Shown here: positions 36,444 through 44,948 of the stretch, piece after piece
Layout of the letters: each line of letters opens with the position of its first letter
Numbering within the stretch: the first letter of the stretch is position 1
DNA from: Luteibaculum sp964627445
GTDB taxonomy: Bacteria > Bacteroidota > Bacteroidia > Flavobacteriales_D > Luteibaculaceae
NCBI GenBank assembly: GCA_964627445.1
Contig: CAZVJF010000006.1
Location: 124,001-188,000, forward strand
Direction of reading: 5' to 3'
Length of the DNA: 64,000 nucleotides
The notes under the pieces: generated by a model
Seen by the model: the letters and a program-made list of their open reading frames with translations, nothing else
Databases searched by the model: none
What the model was told of the DNA's origin: nothing
Made by a program: the position numbers and the translations under genes

Positions 36444-38165
36444 TTGATGCAGTATACCCTGAGTTACGAAACCCCTTCGAAACACTTTATTCACGTAGAA
36501 TTTGTCCTGGAAAAACCGGATGCTGAAAACCAGCTGCTGCGTTTGCCTTTTTGGCGGCCGGGGCGCTACGAAAAAGGGAGTTTCGCTAAAAATATTCAGG
36601 AGTTTCACATTTTTAACGAGGCGGGAGAAAAGTTAGCTTTCCAAAAAACCGATAGCCACAGCTGGAATGTGGAAACGAAAGGGGCGGCATCGATACGGGT
36701 AACTTATACTTTTTATGCATCGGACTTAAACGCGGGCTCAACCTATGTGGACAAAGGTTTGCTTTACGTAAACCCGGTAAACCTCTGCTTGTATGCTGCG
36801 GACCGGGAAATGGAGGCGTGCACATTAAAGCTGAATATAGAACCCCAGCTGGAAGTATATGGCGCGCTGCCCGAACAAGCCAATGGATTTTACCAGTTTA
36901 CCGACTTCCACCACTTGGCCGATACGCCCTTTTTCTGCTCGGCCGATGTAAAAACCGAGCAGTATGAGGTAGCGGGCGTTACGCACAACCTTCATTTTTT
37001 AGGCTACTACAAAGGCGATATGGCCAAGGTGTTGCACGATTTTAAAAAGTTCACCACGTTTATTCACGACCGTTTTGGAGCATTTCCGTACACCGAATAC
37101 CACTTTCTGTTTTTTGGCTTTCCGCAACGTTTTTACCACGGAGTAGAGCACCTAAGTAGCACGGTTATTGCACTTGGGCCCGGCCACAGCATCTTAACCG
37201 AAAATTACAACGAGTTTCTAAGCATTAGCTGCCACGAACTCTACCATGCGTGGAATGTAAAGTCCATTCGCCCTGCCGACTGGTGGCCCTACCGCTACAA
37301 TGAAGAGAGCTACTCCAGAATGGGCTACCTCGCAGAGGGTGTCACCACCTACATGGGCGAGCTCTTGCTCTACCAAAGTGGGGTGTGGAATTTTAAAACC
37401 TTTGTTACCGAGATAGAGAAATTTCTAGACCGCCATTTCAACAATTTTGGGAGGCTAAACCTCTCAGTAGCCGAGAGCTCTTATGATACGTGGCTGGATG
37501 GATACGAGCGCGGCATTCCCAACCGCAAGGTTTCTATTTATAATGAGGGGGCGCTCATTGCCTTTTTTGCCGATTGCATTATCCGCGAGGAGAGTGGAGG
37601 TAAACACTCCATACACGATGCCATGCACACCTTGTATCACGATTTTTACAAAAAAGACCGTGGGGTGAGTGAAACTGAATACTGGCAGGTGTTGGAGCAG
37701 TTTGGAGGAAAACGCATTGCCGCGCTTTACGAGGCCCATGTAGATGGTACAGAAGATTACCATAGCCCGCTAGATACCGCGTTTGAACACCTGGGCTTGC
37801 AATATGAGATAAAACCATCCGAAGATTTCCATGAAGCACATCTTGGTATGCGAATGTTGCAAAAAGGAAGCCGAACGTGGGAAATAGTAGGTATTTATCC
37901 AGGAAGCCCCGCAGAATTGGCAGGGATCTACGTGGGGGATATGCTAGTGATGGTAAACGACATTCCAGCTAAAGAGGATATAGCCCAATGGTTTGGTTAC
38001 TTTAAGGACGAAAGCATGGACTTACTGGTAGAGCGCAACGAAGCAATACACCATATATCCATAAAGGCCGAGGACAGAACTTTTTACAAACGCTACGTGG
38101 TAAAACCGCTAGCAAAACCGAGCGAACAACAGGTAAAGGCCTTTAAAAGCTTCAGTTACCAATAA
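36444..38165 (+). CDS. M61-family glycyl-aminopeptidase-like metallopeptidase with PDZ domain
   Basis: 573 residues. The N-terminal beta domain (YETPSKHFIHVEFVLEKP, LPFWRPGRYEKGSFA) is typical of M61. The catalytic domain has the zinc motif HELYH at His265-His269 in SCHELYHAWNVKSIRPADWW, followed by YLAEGVTTYMGELLLY with the third ligand Glu. A PDZ domain occupies about residues 465-545 (YPGSPAELAGIYVGDMLVMV). No signal peptide is seen, so it is probably cytoplasmic. Its last codons lie in a 61-bp direct repeat that recurs at 39157. Confidence 0.94.
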   Translation: MMQYTLSYETPSKHFIHVEFVLEKPDAENQLLRLPFWRPGRYEKGSFAKNIQEFHIFNEAGEKLAFQKTDSHSWNVETKGAASIRVTYTFYASDLNAGSTYVDKGLLYVNPVNLCLYAADREMEACTLKLNIEPQLEVYGALPEQANGFYQFTDFHHLADTPFFCSADVKTEQYEVAGVTHNLHFLGYYKGDMAKVLHDFKKFTTFIHDRFGAFPYTEYHFLFFGFPQRFYHGVEHLSSTVIALGPGHSILTENYNEFLSISCHELYHAWNVKSIRPADWWPYRYNEESYSRMGYLAEGVTTYMGELLLYQSGVWNFKTFVTEIEKFLDRHFNNFGRLNLSVAESSYDTWLDGYERGIPNRKVSIYNEGALIAFFADCIIREESGGKHSIHDAMHTLYHDFYKKDRGVSETEYWQVLEQFGGKRIAALYEAHVDGTEDYHSPLDTAFEHLGLQYEIKPSEDFHEAHLGMRMLQKGSRTWEIVGIYPGSPAELAGIYVGDMLVMVNDIPAKEDIAQWFGYFKDESMDLLVERNEAIHHISIKAEDRTFYKRYVVKPLAKPSEQQVKAFKSFSYQ

Positions 38166-38208
38166 GGTGCTTAGAGCGTAAAAACCAGTTGGTGGTTAAA
38201 CCACAACG
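38148..38208. repeat. 61-bp direct repeat, left copy
   Basis: It matches 39157-39217 at 57 of 61 positions, all four differences being transitions, at an offset of exactly 1009 bp. It spans the last five codons of the M61 gene, a short gap and a copy of the last 13 codons of the outer-membrane gene at 39180. It flanks the lipoprotein gene between. Confidence 0.85.
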
Positions 38209-38306
38209 TGAGGCGTATAATAAGCCTAGTTACAAAAGATGAAATGAAAAATAAATGAGTTTAAGTTTGTTTTTTATAACTTGAGGCGATATTTAAATTA
38301 TTGGTA

Positions 38307-39026
38307 ATGGCTCAATTTCGTTTAGTTTATCTTTTGTCGGTGTTTTTAATATTGGCATGTTTTGCGTGCCAGAAGGAAAAGGATTACTCAAGCTCGAATA
38401 TAAATGTAGTAGCGCAAGATCCCGATACGATGACTAAGGTGATCGATACAGATTACATGGTGGTAGGAGATGCAAAAGGGGCTATTCTTAAGACCTATAA
38501 TCATCGTTTGGATTTGACTGCATCAGACTCTGATCAGGACACTGCGGTATTTAATGTGACCGTTCATGGCGTGCCAAGAGTTCAGCTGATGGTTTGTAAA
38601 GGATATAGTTTTAATGCTGATAGTACGGAGCGATACAAGAGTCAGGGTATTTATTTCAAACAATTGGACAAGGATATTTGCGTTGGAAGTAATAAGGAAA
38701 CAGGGTGGTATGGTTTAGATGCCAGGGATACCATGAACGTGAACACGATGTCGGGTATCAATTACAGTCCTGACTGGTTTTACTCACCTTCCAGAATGTG
38801 GTTTGTTGATATTCCAGTGGGGATAAACAACAGCGTGGCCACAGAGGAGGGAATGGTTTTCTGGAGATGCCGCCGTTGGCGAGGTTTACACGCGGAAGAT
38901 ACTTTTGGAAGCGGCTATATTGGATTTAGATATTTAGAAGGAGAGGTTATGAAATACGGTTGGATTCGAGTCGATTTAGAGTCCGAGCTAAGCCTTACCG
39001 TCCAAGAAGTGGCTTACATGAAATAA
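38307..39026 (+). CDS. Putative lipoprotein, hypothetical
   Basis: 239 residues from ATG 38307; the TTG at 38301 is less likely. The signal MAQFRLVYLLSVFLILAC with a second Cys (FACQKEKDYSS) suggests a lipoprotein. The remainder is beta-rich and ends with VMKYGWIRVDLESE, a pattern often seen in Bacteroidota surface proteins. No function can be assigned. It is enclosed by the 61-bp direct repeats and is probably a recent insertion between two formerly convergent genes. Confidence 0.7.
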   Translation: MAQFRLVYLLSVFLILACFACQKEKDYSSSNINVVAQDPDTMTKVIDTDYMVVGDAKGAILKTYNHRLDLTASDSDQDTAVFNVTVHGVPRVQLMVCKGYSFNADSTERYKSQGIYFKQLDKDICVGSNKETGWYGLDARDTMNVNTMSGINYSPDWFYSPSRMWFVDIPVGINNSVATEEGMVFWRCRRWRGLHAEDTFGSGYIGFRYLEGEVMKYGWIRVDLESELSLTVQEVAYMK

Positions 39027-39032
39027 TTAGAA

Positions 39033-39072
39033 AAGAGGCCGTTTAGAAAGTAACTAAACGGTCTTTTGTTTT
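39033..39072 (+). terminator. Terminator of the lipoprotein gene
   Basis: The arms AGAGGCCGTTTAG and CTAAACGGTCT (with G-U pairing) are followed by TTTTGTTTTT. Confidence 0.75.
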
Positions 39073-39165
39073 TAATTCATTTTGCTGTTTCAGCAAGTCT
39101 CGTATTTCTGAGAGTAATGCTTCTTCATAGCTTGGAGCGGGAGGTGCGGCTGGCGGAGCTTCAGC
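39043..39165 (-). pseudogene. 3' end of a dead mscL (large mechanosensitive channel)
   Basis: Read leftwards this gives EAPPAAPPAPSYEEALLSEI then RDLLKQQNELK and a stop. A Pro/Ala linker followed by a short helix with LL-EIRDLL is the cytoplasmic C-terminus of Bacteroidota MscL. The channel's membrane part is missing: the frame runs into the 61-bp direct repeat on its 5' side. Confidence 0.6.
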
Positions 39166-39217
39166 TATCAATAAAGTGCTTAGAGCGTAAAAACTAGTTG
39201 GTGGTTAAACCACAACG
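39157..39217. repeat. 61-bp direct repeat, right copy
   Basis: Partner of 38148-38208. It joins the mscL remnant to the true 3' end of the outer-membrane gene. Confidence 0.85.
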
Positions 39218-39824
39218 CTCCATGCCCTATATCCTGGGTAATGTCGCTGTAAAAGCTGGTGCCCAAACCGTAGTAAAAACCTTCGCCCAAATCAAAGAGT
39301 AGGCCTCCGCTCACGAGCCATCCAAAAGTTTGTTGGTTGAGCTCTTGCTTGATGGTACTGTTGCCAAAGGCGCTTTGTTGGTCTATGATGCTGTATTGCA
39401 ATAGTGGTGTGCTGTAACTAACTCCCAAATTGGTGTAATACTGGAAGTTGCGGGAGGATTTGTAACGAAATCCAAGCATTAGCGGAATTTGCAGGTTTAG
39501 GAACTTGGTAGTCCGCGTTTGTATGCTGGTGGCGCGCAGCGTTGCCTGGAACTCCGTAAGGTTAATGCCACTTTCCAGGTACAGCATACTCTTTTTTCGT
39601 TCGTGGATATCTTGCTGTACGCGTAATCCGTATACCTGAGAGAGTTTGTTCTCTAGCGCAAAGTAATCTTCTGGAGTTAGCTCATTATACCGGTTCAGAA
39701 AGGTAGGACCGAGTCCCATATCCAGTAATATTCGGGTGGATAGGGGCTGTTCACCATCTTGTGCGCTTGCCGGGGTATATGCCGAACAAACTGCGAGAAA
39801 GAAAAGAAAAACGCGTGTTTTCAT
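39180..39824 (-). CDS. Outer-membrane beta-barrel protein
   Basis: 214 residues from the Met at 39824, which begins a signal peptide (MKTRVFLFFLAVCSAYTPASA). The mature protein has alternating amphipathic strands (KSMLYLESGINLTEF, KFLNLQIPLMLGFRY, FYYGLGTSFYSDI) and ends in an aromatic/hydrophobic strand (HQLVFTL), as barrels do. This is the porin or PorT-like class common in Bacteroidota. The cargo is unknown. Its last 13 codons are duplicated at 38167. Confidence 0.8.
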   Translation of the reverse strand: MKTRVFLFFLAVCSAYTPASAQDGEQPLSTRILLDMGLGPTFLNRYNELTPEDYFALENKLSQVYGLRVQQDIHERKKSMLYLESGINLTEFQATLRATSIQTRTTKFLNLQIPLMLGFRYKSSRNFQYYTNLGVSYSTPLLQYSIIDQQSAFGNSTIKQELNQQTFGWLVSGGLLFDLGEGFYYGLGTSFYSDITQDIGHGALWFNHQLVFTL

Positions 39825-40016
39825 GCCCCAATGTACGCAACACACCACAGAATTGTTTGGTGCCAGTTTTACAGCTTGATTTTTGGTGGCTTTTTCGCGT
39901 GGAAATGAGCTTGTTTCTCCCTTACACCGATTGATTTAGCACTGAGGTGACGGCAGTTCAACCCAAATTATGCAATAGAGCATTATTTGCCAGTAGGCAG
40001 ATGAAAGCTGTGCTTC

Positions 40017-40062
40017 GTCTGGGTTAACCCAGACAAAAACGCCTTCTCGGAAGCGTTTTTCC
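40017..40062. promoter_or_regulatory. Perfect 18-bp palindrome followed by a terminator-like hairpin
   Basis: GTCTGGGTTAACCCAGAC (40017-40034) is its own reverse complement. AAAAACGCCTTC / GAAGCGTTTTT (40035-40060) follows at once. Both lie 95-140 bp upstream of the GAK-like operon. They may be an operator plus an attenuator, or simply insulation. The rest of the 39825-40157 gap shows no gene. Confidence 0.5.
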
Positions 40063-40157
40063 TCAATATTCAGTAGAAGATTTTGTTGGTTTTTCTCAAA
40101 ACTTCTAATGAATATTATAGGTTCAACCAAAAATCGCCTACTTGCGGGAGCAAAGCC

Positions 40158-41834
40158 ATGGCAAACAAACCGTTAAAAAACACCCAAACCATAGATACCG
40201 ACCTTACCAACGACCTGCATTTTCAGGTGTTAGAGGTGAAACGGGTGTGCGATTTAGCTAAAAGGGTTTTGTTGGATCTAAATCCAGACGGTATTGAAGC
40301 CGTAGAGCGCTATGCTACTTACGTGTACAACTTGCGGAGTCGCATAGAAACCTTAAGCTACGAGGCTATTTTTAACCTACGCGCAAAAGACAAGGAGCTT
40401 ATTCTTACCTACCGTGCGCTCATACGCGTAAGTGTTAACCTTAAGGTAATTACAGACTACTTTGTGCAAGCTTCGCGGCAAGTGGCCTACGTTCAAAACC
40501 CAGAGAGTTTTTCCGATTTTCCGCTCACTGCCTTTTTTACTTGTATTGAAGAGGCCCTAGAAAACATCCACACTGCGTTTACAGAAGTAGACTCAACGCT
40601 GGCAGAGCAAATTTGCGATAGCGAGCAAGTCTTAGATAACCACTATCTCGATTATTTTAATGTCCTGCAAGATCAATTGCAGAAGAAATCAAAGAGTGCC
40701 GACATGCTTACGCTGCTCTTTATTATTCGCTATTTAGAGCGCATAGGCGATTGTTTCCTGAAAATAGGAGAGGGCATTTTAAACATTTCTGTGGGCGATG
40801 CACTCAACATCAAACACTACAAAAACATAGAGGCTGTAGTGGCCGATCTTACCGGGAAATCCACCCAAGTAGATTACGATTTTAAGCCGTTTCTTTTTTC
40901 GCGATCGGGTTGTAAGGTGGGGCGGCTGGATATTACCGAACAAAACGGCCATGCCAAAAACATGCGCCTGTTTTACAAGCAGGGCGATAGTGCCAAGATT
41001 AAGGGAGAAATTGCTGCACTAAAAAAGTGGCACAAAAAGTTCCCCAAAAGTGTGCCTCAGATAAAATGGGAGTCGCACAGCCCAGGCGGCAGTACTTTGG
41101 TGGTGAACTACTTAGAAGGGGCTAACCTGCTTAATTTTGTACTGGAAAAAGGAAGTACTGCAGAGGTTGAAAAAGCAGCCGATGTACTCGCACAGCGCAT
41201 TGAAAACATTTGGAGTGCCGAAAAACAGCAGCGGAAATCGGCATCGGATTTTGTAAATCAAATAAACAAGCGCAAGCGCGCCATAGAGCACGTGCACGAA
41301 GATTTCTTCGAAGCATTTAAGTCGGAAGATGGCAAAGAAAAAATAGATTTTGCCAAAGCGCTGAAGCGCGCCAAGAAGCTAGAGAAAAAGGTGCATGCCC
41401 CCTTTAGTGTTTGGTGCCATGGCGATTTTAATCTGGACAACATTATTTACAATCCCAAGAAAGAGCGCGTTCGCTTTATCGATGTGCACCGCAGCGGCTA
41501 TGGCGACTACGCCCAGGAGCTTTCGGTTTTTATGGTGTCTATGCTGCGCATACAGTCCGAGGACAAGCAAGTAAAAGAGAAAACGGCCCTGCTCATAGCG
41601 CGTATGTACCAGTTGGGAAGCGATTTTGCGCAGCAGCATAAAGACCCCTTTTTCCAGGCGCGCTTGGCTTTTGGTTTGTTTCGTTCCTTGGTTACATCCA
41701 CCCGATTTTTACAAGACGATGTGTGGTACCACCAGCTGCGCATGTGGGCGTGGCGGGTGTTGCAGTCTTTAGAGGCAGACCAGGACAATCTGAAACAATA
41801 CCAATTTAACCTCCAAATACTGCTAAAGAAATGA
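40158..41834 (+). CDS. PhoU domain fused to an APH-like phosphotransferase
   Basis: 558 residues from ATG 40158; the earlier frame to 40083 is not protein-like. Residues about 15-215 are a PhoU helical bundle with the motif RYLERIGDCFLKIGEG. Residues about 255-555 are an aminoglycoside-phosphotransferase/choline-kinase-like domain: HGDFNLDN with His421, Asp423, Asn428, and the metal Asp442 in RFIDVHRSG. PhoU domains bind metals and regulate phosphate sensing. The fusion to a small-molecule or protein kinase is unusual. Its stop overlaps the next start by 4 bp, and an HprK-like kinase follows, so it belongs to one operon. Confidence 0.88.
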   Translation: MANKPLKNTQTIDTDLTNDLHFQVLEVKRVCDLAKRVLLDLNPDGIEAVERYATYVYNLRSRIETLSYEAIFNLRAKDKELILTYRALIRVSVNLKVITDYFVQASRQVAYVQNPESFSDFPLTAFFTCIEEALENIHTAFTEVDSTLAEQICDSEQVLDNHYLDYFNVLQDQLQKKSKSADMLTLLFIIRYLERIGDCFLKIGEGILNISVGDALNIKHYKNIEAVVADLTGKSTQVDYDFKPFLFSRSGCKVGRLDITEQNGHAKNMRLFYKQGDSAKIKGEIAALKKWHKKFPKSVPQIKWESHSPGGSTLVVNYLEGANLLNFVLEKGSTAEVEKAADVLAQRIENIWSAEKQQRKSASDFVNQINKRKRAIEHVHEDFFEAFKSEDGKEKIDFAKALKRAKKLEKKVHAPFSVWCHGDFNLDNIIYNPKKERVRFIDVHRSGYGDYAQELSVFMVSMLRIQSEDKQVKEKTALLIARMYQLGSDFAQQHKDPFFQARLAFGLFRSLVTSTRFLQDDVWYHQLRMWAWRVLQSLEADQDNLKQYQFNLQILLKK

Positions 41835-42709
41835 GTGCATTAGATATTGCCATTATTGGGGTTCCGGGAGCTTGGTCGTCCGAGCATCTAAAGCAATCTC
41901 TAGAACAACACCCCAATGTGCTTGCCACTGTAATTTCTGTAGATGCATTGGAGTACCGGGTTGCAGAAAACGAGGTGTACTATCAACAGCGCGCCCTCAG
42001 TAGCTACAGTGCGGTTGTTATAAAAAAGCTGGGGGCTTATGAACCCAAAATATTAGACTGGTTGGATGTGCTGAGCAACATAGCGCCTAAGGTTCCTTTT
42101 TACTCGCATCCCGCCAAATTGAGAAAAATGATAAGCCGCGTGGGCTGCACCTTAGGCTTGGCCGCTAGCCAAGTAGCCATGCCCAAAACCTGTATTACCG
42201 AGGATGTAAAGGAGGCCCAAGCATGGATAGCCGAACAACAGACCGTGGTGTTTAAACCCAACTTTAGCACCAAAGCCCGAGGCATGGAGGTGTTGAAAAA
42301 AGATGAGGTGTCCACGGCACACCTGGAAGCATTAAAAAAGCAGTTTGGGGTGTTGTATTTGCAAGAAAAAATGGAGCTGCCGGGCAAAGATTTGGGCGTG
42401 GTGTTTTTGGGAAAAAAATACCTGGGTACGTATGCACGGGTGGCGGCTAAAGACAGTTGGAATACCACCACCAAAGACGGAGGCCATTACGGGGCTTTTG
42501 AACCCAGTGAAGCGGTACTTGCCCTGGCGCAAAAGGCCCGCGATGCCTTTAACTTAGATTTTTGCTGTGTAGATGTAGCCGAGACCCCCAAAGGCCACAT
42601 TGTATTTGAAGTGAGTGCTTTTGGTGGCTTTAGCGGCCTACTGAAAGGCGCGGGTATAGATACTGCCGCTGCGTTGAGCCAGCAAATCATTACAGACTTA
42701 AGATCCTAG
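41831..42709 (+). CDS. ATP-grasp enzyme, GAK-system type
   Basis: 292 residues. The ATP-grasp fold is seen in VVFKPNFSTKARGMEVL (nucleotide lysine and glycine loop), YLQEKMELPGKDLGVVFLGK, and the C-terminal metal site FCCVDVAETPKGHIVFEVSAFGG. It resembles RimK-like ligases and the GAK-system ATP-grasp family. Its substrate is unknown. Ligation of an amino acid or phosphoryl transfer is possible. It overlaps the PhoU-kinase by 4 bp, and the HprK-like gene starts 3 bp after its stop. Confidence 0.88.
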   Translation: MSALDIAIIGVPGAWSSEHLKQSLEQHPNVLATVISVDALEYRVAENEVYYQQRALSSYSAVVIKKLGAYEPKILDWLDVLSNIAPKVPFYSHPAKLRKMISRVGCTLGLAASQVAMPKTCITEDVKEAQAWIAEQQTVVFKPNFSTKARGMEVLKKDEVSTAHLEALKKQFGVLYLQEKMELPGKDLGVVFLGKKYLGTYARVAAKDSWNTTTKDGGHYGAFEPSEAVLALAQKARDAFNLDFCCVDVAETPKGHIVFEVSAFGGFSGLLKGAGIDTAAALSQQIITDLRS

Positions 42710-42712
42710 ATT

Positions 42713-43765
42713 TTGCAACATATTTTACAGCCCTATCAAGCTATTGAAGCGCCTTACCAGTCGCACTTTCGTTTTAAGCAACATGCGTTTACCTTTTCTA
42801 TGAATGATAAAGCCGTTCAGCAAGATTTGGACCGCTATTTTAGCGAGTGGAAGGTGGAGGAAGTTGAAAATCCTACCGTACACATCAAAGCGGTAGATAC
42901 CCCCATTCCCGCCTGGGATATCGCTTTTAATGAGTACCGTGAGACGGGAAAAAAGCGCATCAAAGAAAAGTACTTGGATGTACCGGGTTTTCGCATCATA
43001 CACAAAGTAAAAACCGGGGTGCATTTTGCGTATTCCAGCGGGGGAGCGCATCTGGCTTTTGGTCCCGTAAAGCAGTACAGCAACCAACTCATCAACTTTG
43101 CCAACGCGCTGTTTATGGAGTTGGAAATGCAGGAAAACGCCTTTTTGTTTCACGCGGCCGGGGTGGCAGTGGACGGAAAAGGCGTGGTGCTGGCAGCGCC
43201 ATCGGGCAAAGGCAAAAGTACCACAGCCATGCATTTAATGAATGCCGGAACCTCATTGGTGAGCAACGATAGAATTGTATTGCAAAAAACTACGGGTGGA
43301 TACACTATGGTGGGTGTGCCCAAGCATCCACGCGTAAACCCAGGAACCTTATTAAACAACCCTACCTTAAGACCACTACTCAAAAATCCGGAGCGCTTTG
43401 CGGGCATGAGCAAAGCGGCCTTGTGGGAGGTGGAAGAGAAGTACGATGCCGTAATTCCCGATTTGTACGGTCCCAATCGATTTCAGCTCGCTGCCGATGC
43501 CAAAGCCTTGGTGATTATAGATTGGGAGGATGAAGGCCTTCCTTTGCACTTGGAGCGCATTACGCTCCAAGATTTCCCACAATTGATGCCCGCCATTACC
43601 AAGGCCCCCTCGGTAATGACACCCCAGCTCCACGAAGAGCGCAAAAACGATAGCGATACTGCCTACCAAAAATTCCTTACCGACTTACCCGTTTACCGCC
43701 TGGCTGGAAAAATGGATGCCAAAAACGGGGTAGAATTGGTTTTGGGGTTGCTTGGAGGGGAGTAG
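42713..43765 (+). CDS. HprK-related kinase (type B-like)
   Basis: 350 residues starting from TTG at 42713, three bases after the ATP-grasp stop; no earlier ATG is in frame. The Walker A loop APSGKGKSTT (Ser169) is followed by SNDRIVLQ, the HprK-like Asp loop. The N-terminal 150 residues are a separate beta-rich domain. There is no HPr gene and no PTS in view, so the substrate is not classical HPr-Ser. The size and the neighbouring ATP-grasp and PhoU genes fit the HprK-related kinase B of GAK systems. The alternative is an HprK-like sugar or glycerol kinase. Confidence 0.88.
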   Translation: MQHILQPYQAIEAPYQSHFRFKQHAFTFSMNDKAVQQDLDRYFSEWKVEEVENPTVHIKAVDTPIPAWDIAFNEYRETGKKRIKEKYLDVPGFRIIHKVKTGVHFAYSSGGAHLAFGPVKQYSNQLINFANALFMELEMQENAFLFHAAGVAVDGKGVVLAAPSGKGKSTTAMHLMNAGTSLVSNDRIVLQKTTGGYTMVGVPKHPRVNPGTLLNNPTLRPLLKNPERFAGMSKAALWEVEEKYDAVIPDLYGPNRFQLAADAKALVIIDWEDEGLPLHLERITLQDFPQLMPAITKAPSVMTPQLHEERKNDSDTAYQKFLTDLPVYRLAGKMDAKNGVELVLGLLGGE

Positions 43766-43857
43766 CTTGAGCTTCTCTGAGCGTTTGTGGTGGGTTGAAA
43801 TAAGAAAGGTAACGGATTCACCCCGAGAAAGCGGTGCTTTTGAAAGATACTGCTGCC

Positions 43858-44052
43858 CAGGATTTGCAATCCTGCGCCAAGGCTCAAATACTGGCGCTAA
43901 TTTTCGTCTGCAACAAACTCTTAAAACAGGCTTTTGCCATAGCCCAAAGCGGCATGTTGTACGACCCGAATTACGTGCCTAGAAAAGTACTATCTATGAA
44001 ATATTAAAATGATATTAAAGCTTGGGTTTCAGCTCAGATCATTGTTGGTAAC
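43858..44052 (+). mobile_element. IS110-family 3' tail, copy A
   Basis: It begins with a palindrome CAGGATT-TGC-AATCCTG (43858-43874). It encodes the transposase C-terminus VCNKLLKQAFAIAQSGMLYD to a stop at 44007. It continues through a tail AGCTCAGATCATT to GTTGGTAAC (44044-44052). The transposase helix with KLLKQAFAIA is typical of the Transposase_20 domain. No DEDD catalytic domain is present. It has a deletion relative to copies B and C. Confidence 0.75.
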
Positions 44053-44057
44053 TGGCA

Positions 44058-44477
44058 TTATTTCTTCAATTGTGCAAGATATTCCTTTGCTGTCAAGACA
44101 GGTAATTTCGATTTTTTAAAGTCTTTTTTGTTTCTCGTAACAATGACATCAACGGAGTTCTCAAGAGCGGAATAGTATTGAAGGCCATCCTCGAAGTCCT
44201 GAAATTTTTGATCACTAAGGGCAAGTTCAATTATCCTATCGTCCAGACTTAGTATTTCTACTAATACTTTAAATTTTCTCAGTATCTCTCTGGCTTCCTT
44301 TGTCGTGGCTAGCTTTGAAAGAACGTAGTTGGTATTTGCAAAAGTGAGAGAAGATATGGTAAGAGTAACTTCTTTTCTATCGGCTAATGAGAATAATGTG
44401 GCAGCTTCGGAATAGAATTCTTCTCTTTTAGCCAATAAATCGATAACCACATTGGTGTCTATTAAAAGCTTATTCAT
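44058..44477 (-). CDS. PIN-domain toxin (VapC-like)
   Basis: 139 residues. The PIN acidic site is visible: LLIDTNVVIDLL (Asp), DFEDGLQYYSAL (Glu/Asp) and TRNKKDF (Asp). It is an RNase toxin of a type II toxin-antitoxin pair. It starts 4 bp inside the antitoxin gene. It ends 6 bp from a cassette-like core site, GTTGGTAAC. Confidence 0.9.
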   Translation of the reverse strand: MNKLLIDTNVVIDLLAKREEFYSEAATLFSLADRKEVTLTISSLTFANTNYVLSKLATTKEAREILRKFKVLVEILSLDDRIIELALSDQKFQDFEDGLQYYSALENSVDVIVTRNKKDFKKSKLPVLTAKEYLAQLKK

Positions 44478-44719
44478 TTGTACTTCTCCATTAAGAAGTT
44501 GGTGTAGTCCTTTTTTAAATCGAACTCTTCATCAATGCTAATCACGCCCGAAAGGCTCTCAACCAAAGGAGTTATTTCCATCTCACCCTTTTTTTCAGTC
44601 GTTAGGCTTTTAAGGTATGCTTCGATGAGTTTAGAAACACTGATGTTATTGGCTTTAGCGTATGCTTTTGCTCTTTCAATTATGGAATTATCAAGGCTTA
44701 ATGTGAGTTTTTTGTCCAT
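44474..44719 (-). CDS. DUF6364-family antitoxin
   Basis: 81 residues from ATG 44719; the longer frame is upstream sequence. MDKKLTLSLDNSIIERAKAY is a ribbon-helix-helix-type DNA-binding N-terminus typical of DUF6364 antitoxins, and the C-terminal half would bind the PIN toxin. Translational coupling with the toxin (ATGA) fits. An inverted repeat 12-42 bp upstream of the start may be its operator. Confidence 0.85.
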   Translation of the reverse strand: MDKKLTLSLDNSIIERAKAYAKANNISVSKLIEAYLKSLTTEKKGEMEITPLVESLSGVISIDEEFDLKKDYTNFLMEKYK

Positions 44720-44730
44720 ACCAATAGGTG

Positions 44731-44761
44731 TTACGTGTAAAAATAATGAAATTACACGTAA
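44731..44761 (-). promoter_or_regulatory. Toxin-antitoxin operator candidate
   Basis: The arms TTACGTGTAA (44731-44740) and TTACACGTAA (44752-44761) are perfect complements 11 bases apart. They lie just before the antitoxin start. Confidence 0.5.
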
Positions 44762-44948
44762 TTGGCTTAGATTTGGAGCTGTTTTTTGCTTGTTGCCAAC
44801 GGGAGTCCCCGCAAAAAAAAGCCAGGAATGTAGCACAAAATAGGCTGTATTTGGTGTTTTGAGGGGTTCTGATTGATATTATCTTTCAAAAAGGTAGGGC
44901 GCTAGTTTTAATTTTTTGACGAAAAACAAGGGGTGTATTTCTGCTTTC

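Noticed and set aside
42713..42802. A later ATG (residue 31) as the start of the HprK-like kinase
   Set aside because: The TTG is 3 bp after the preceding stop, the reading frame is protein-like from there, and the shorter form would cut into the N-terminal domain. It is not fully excluded.
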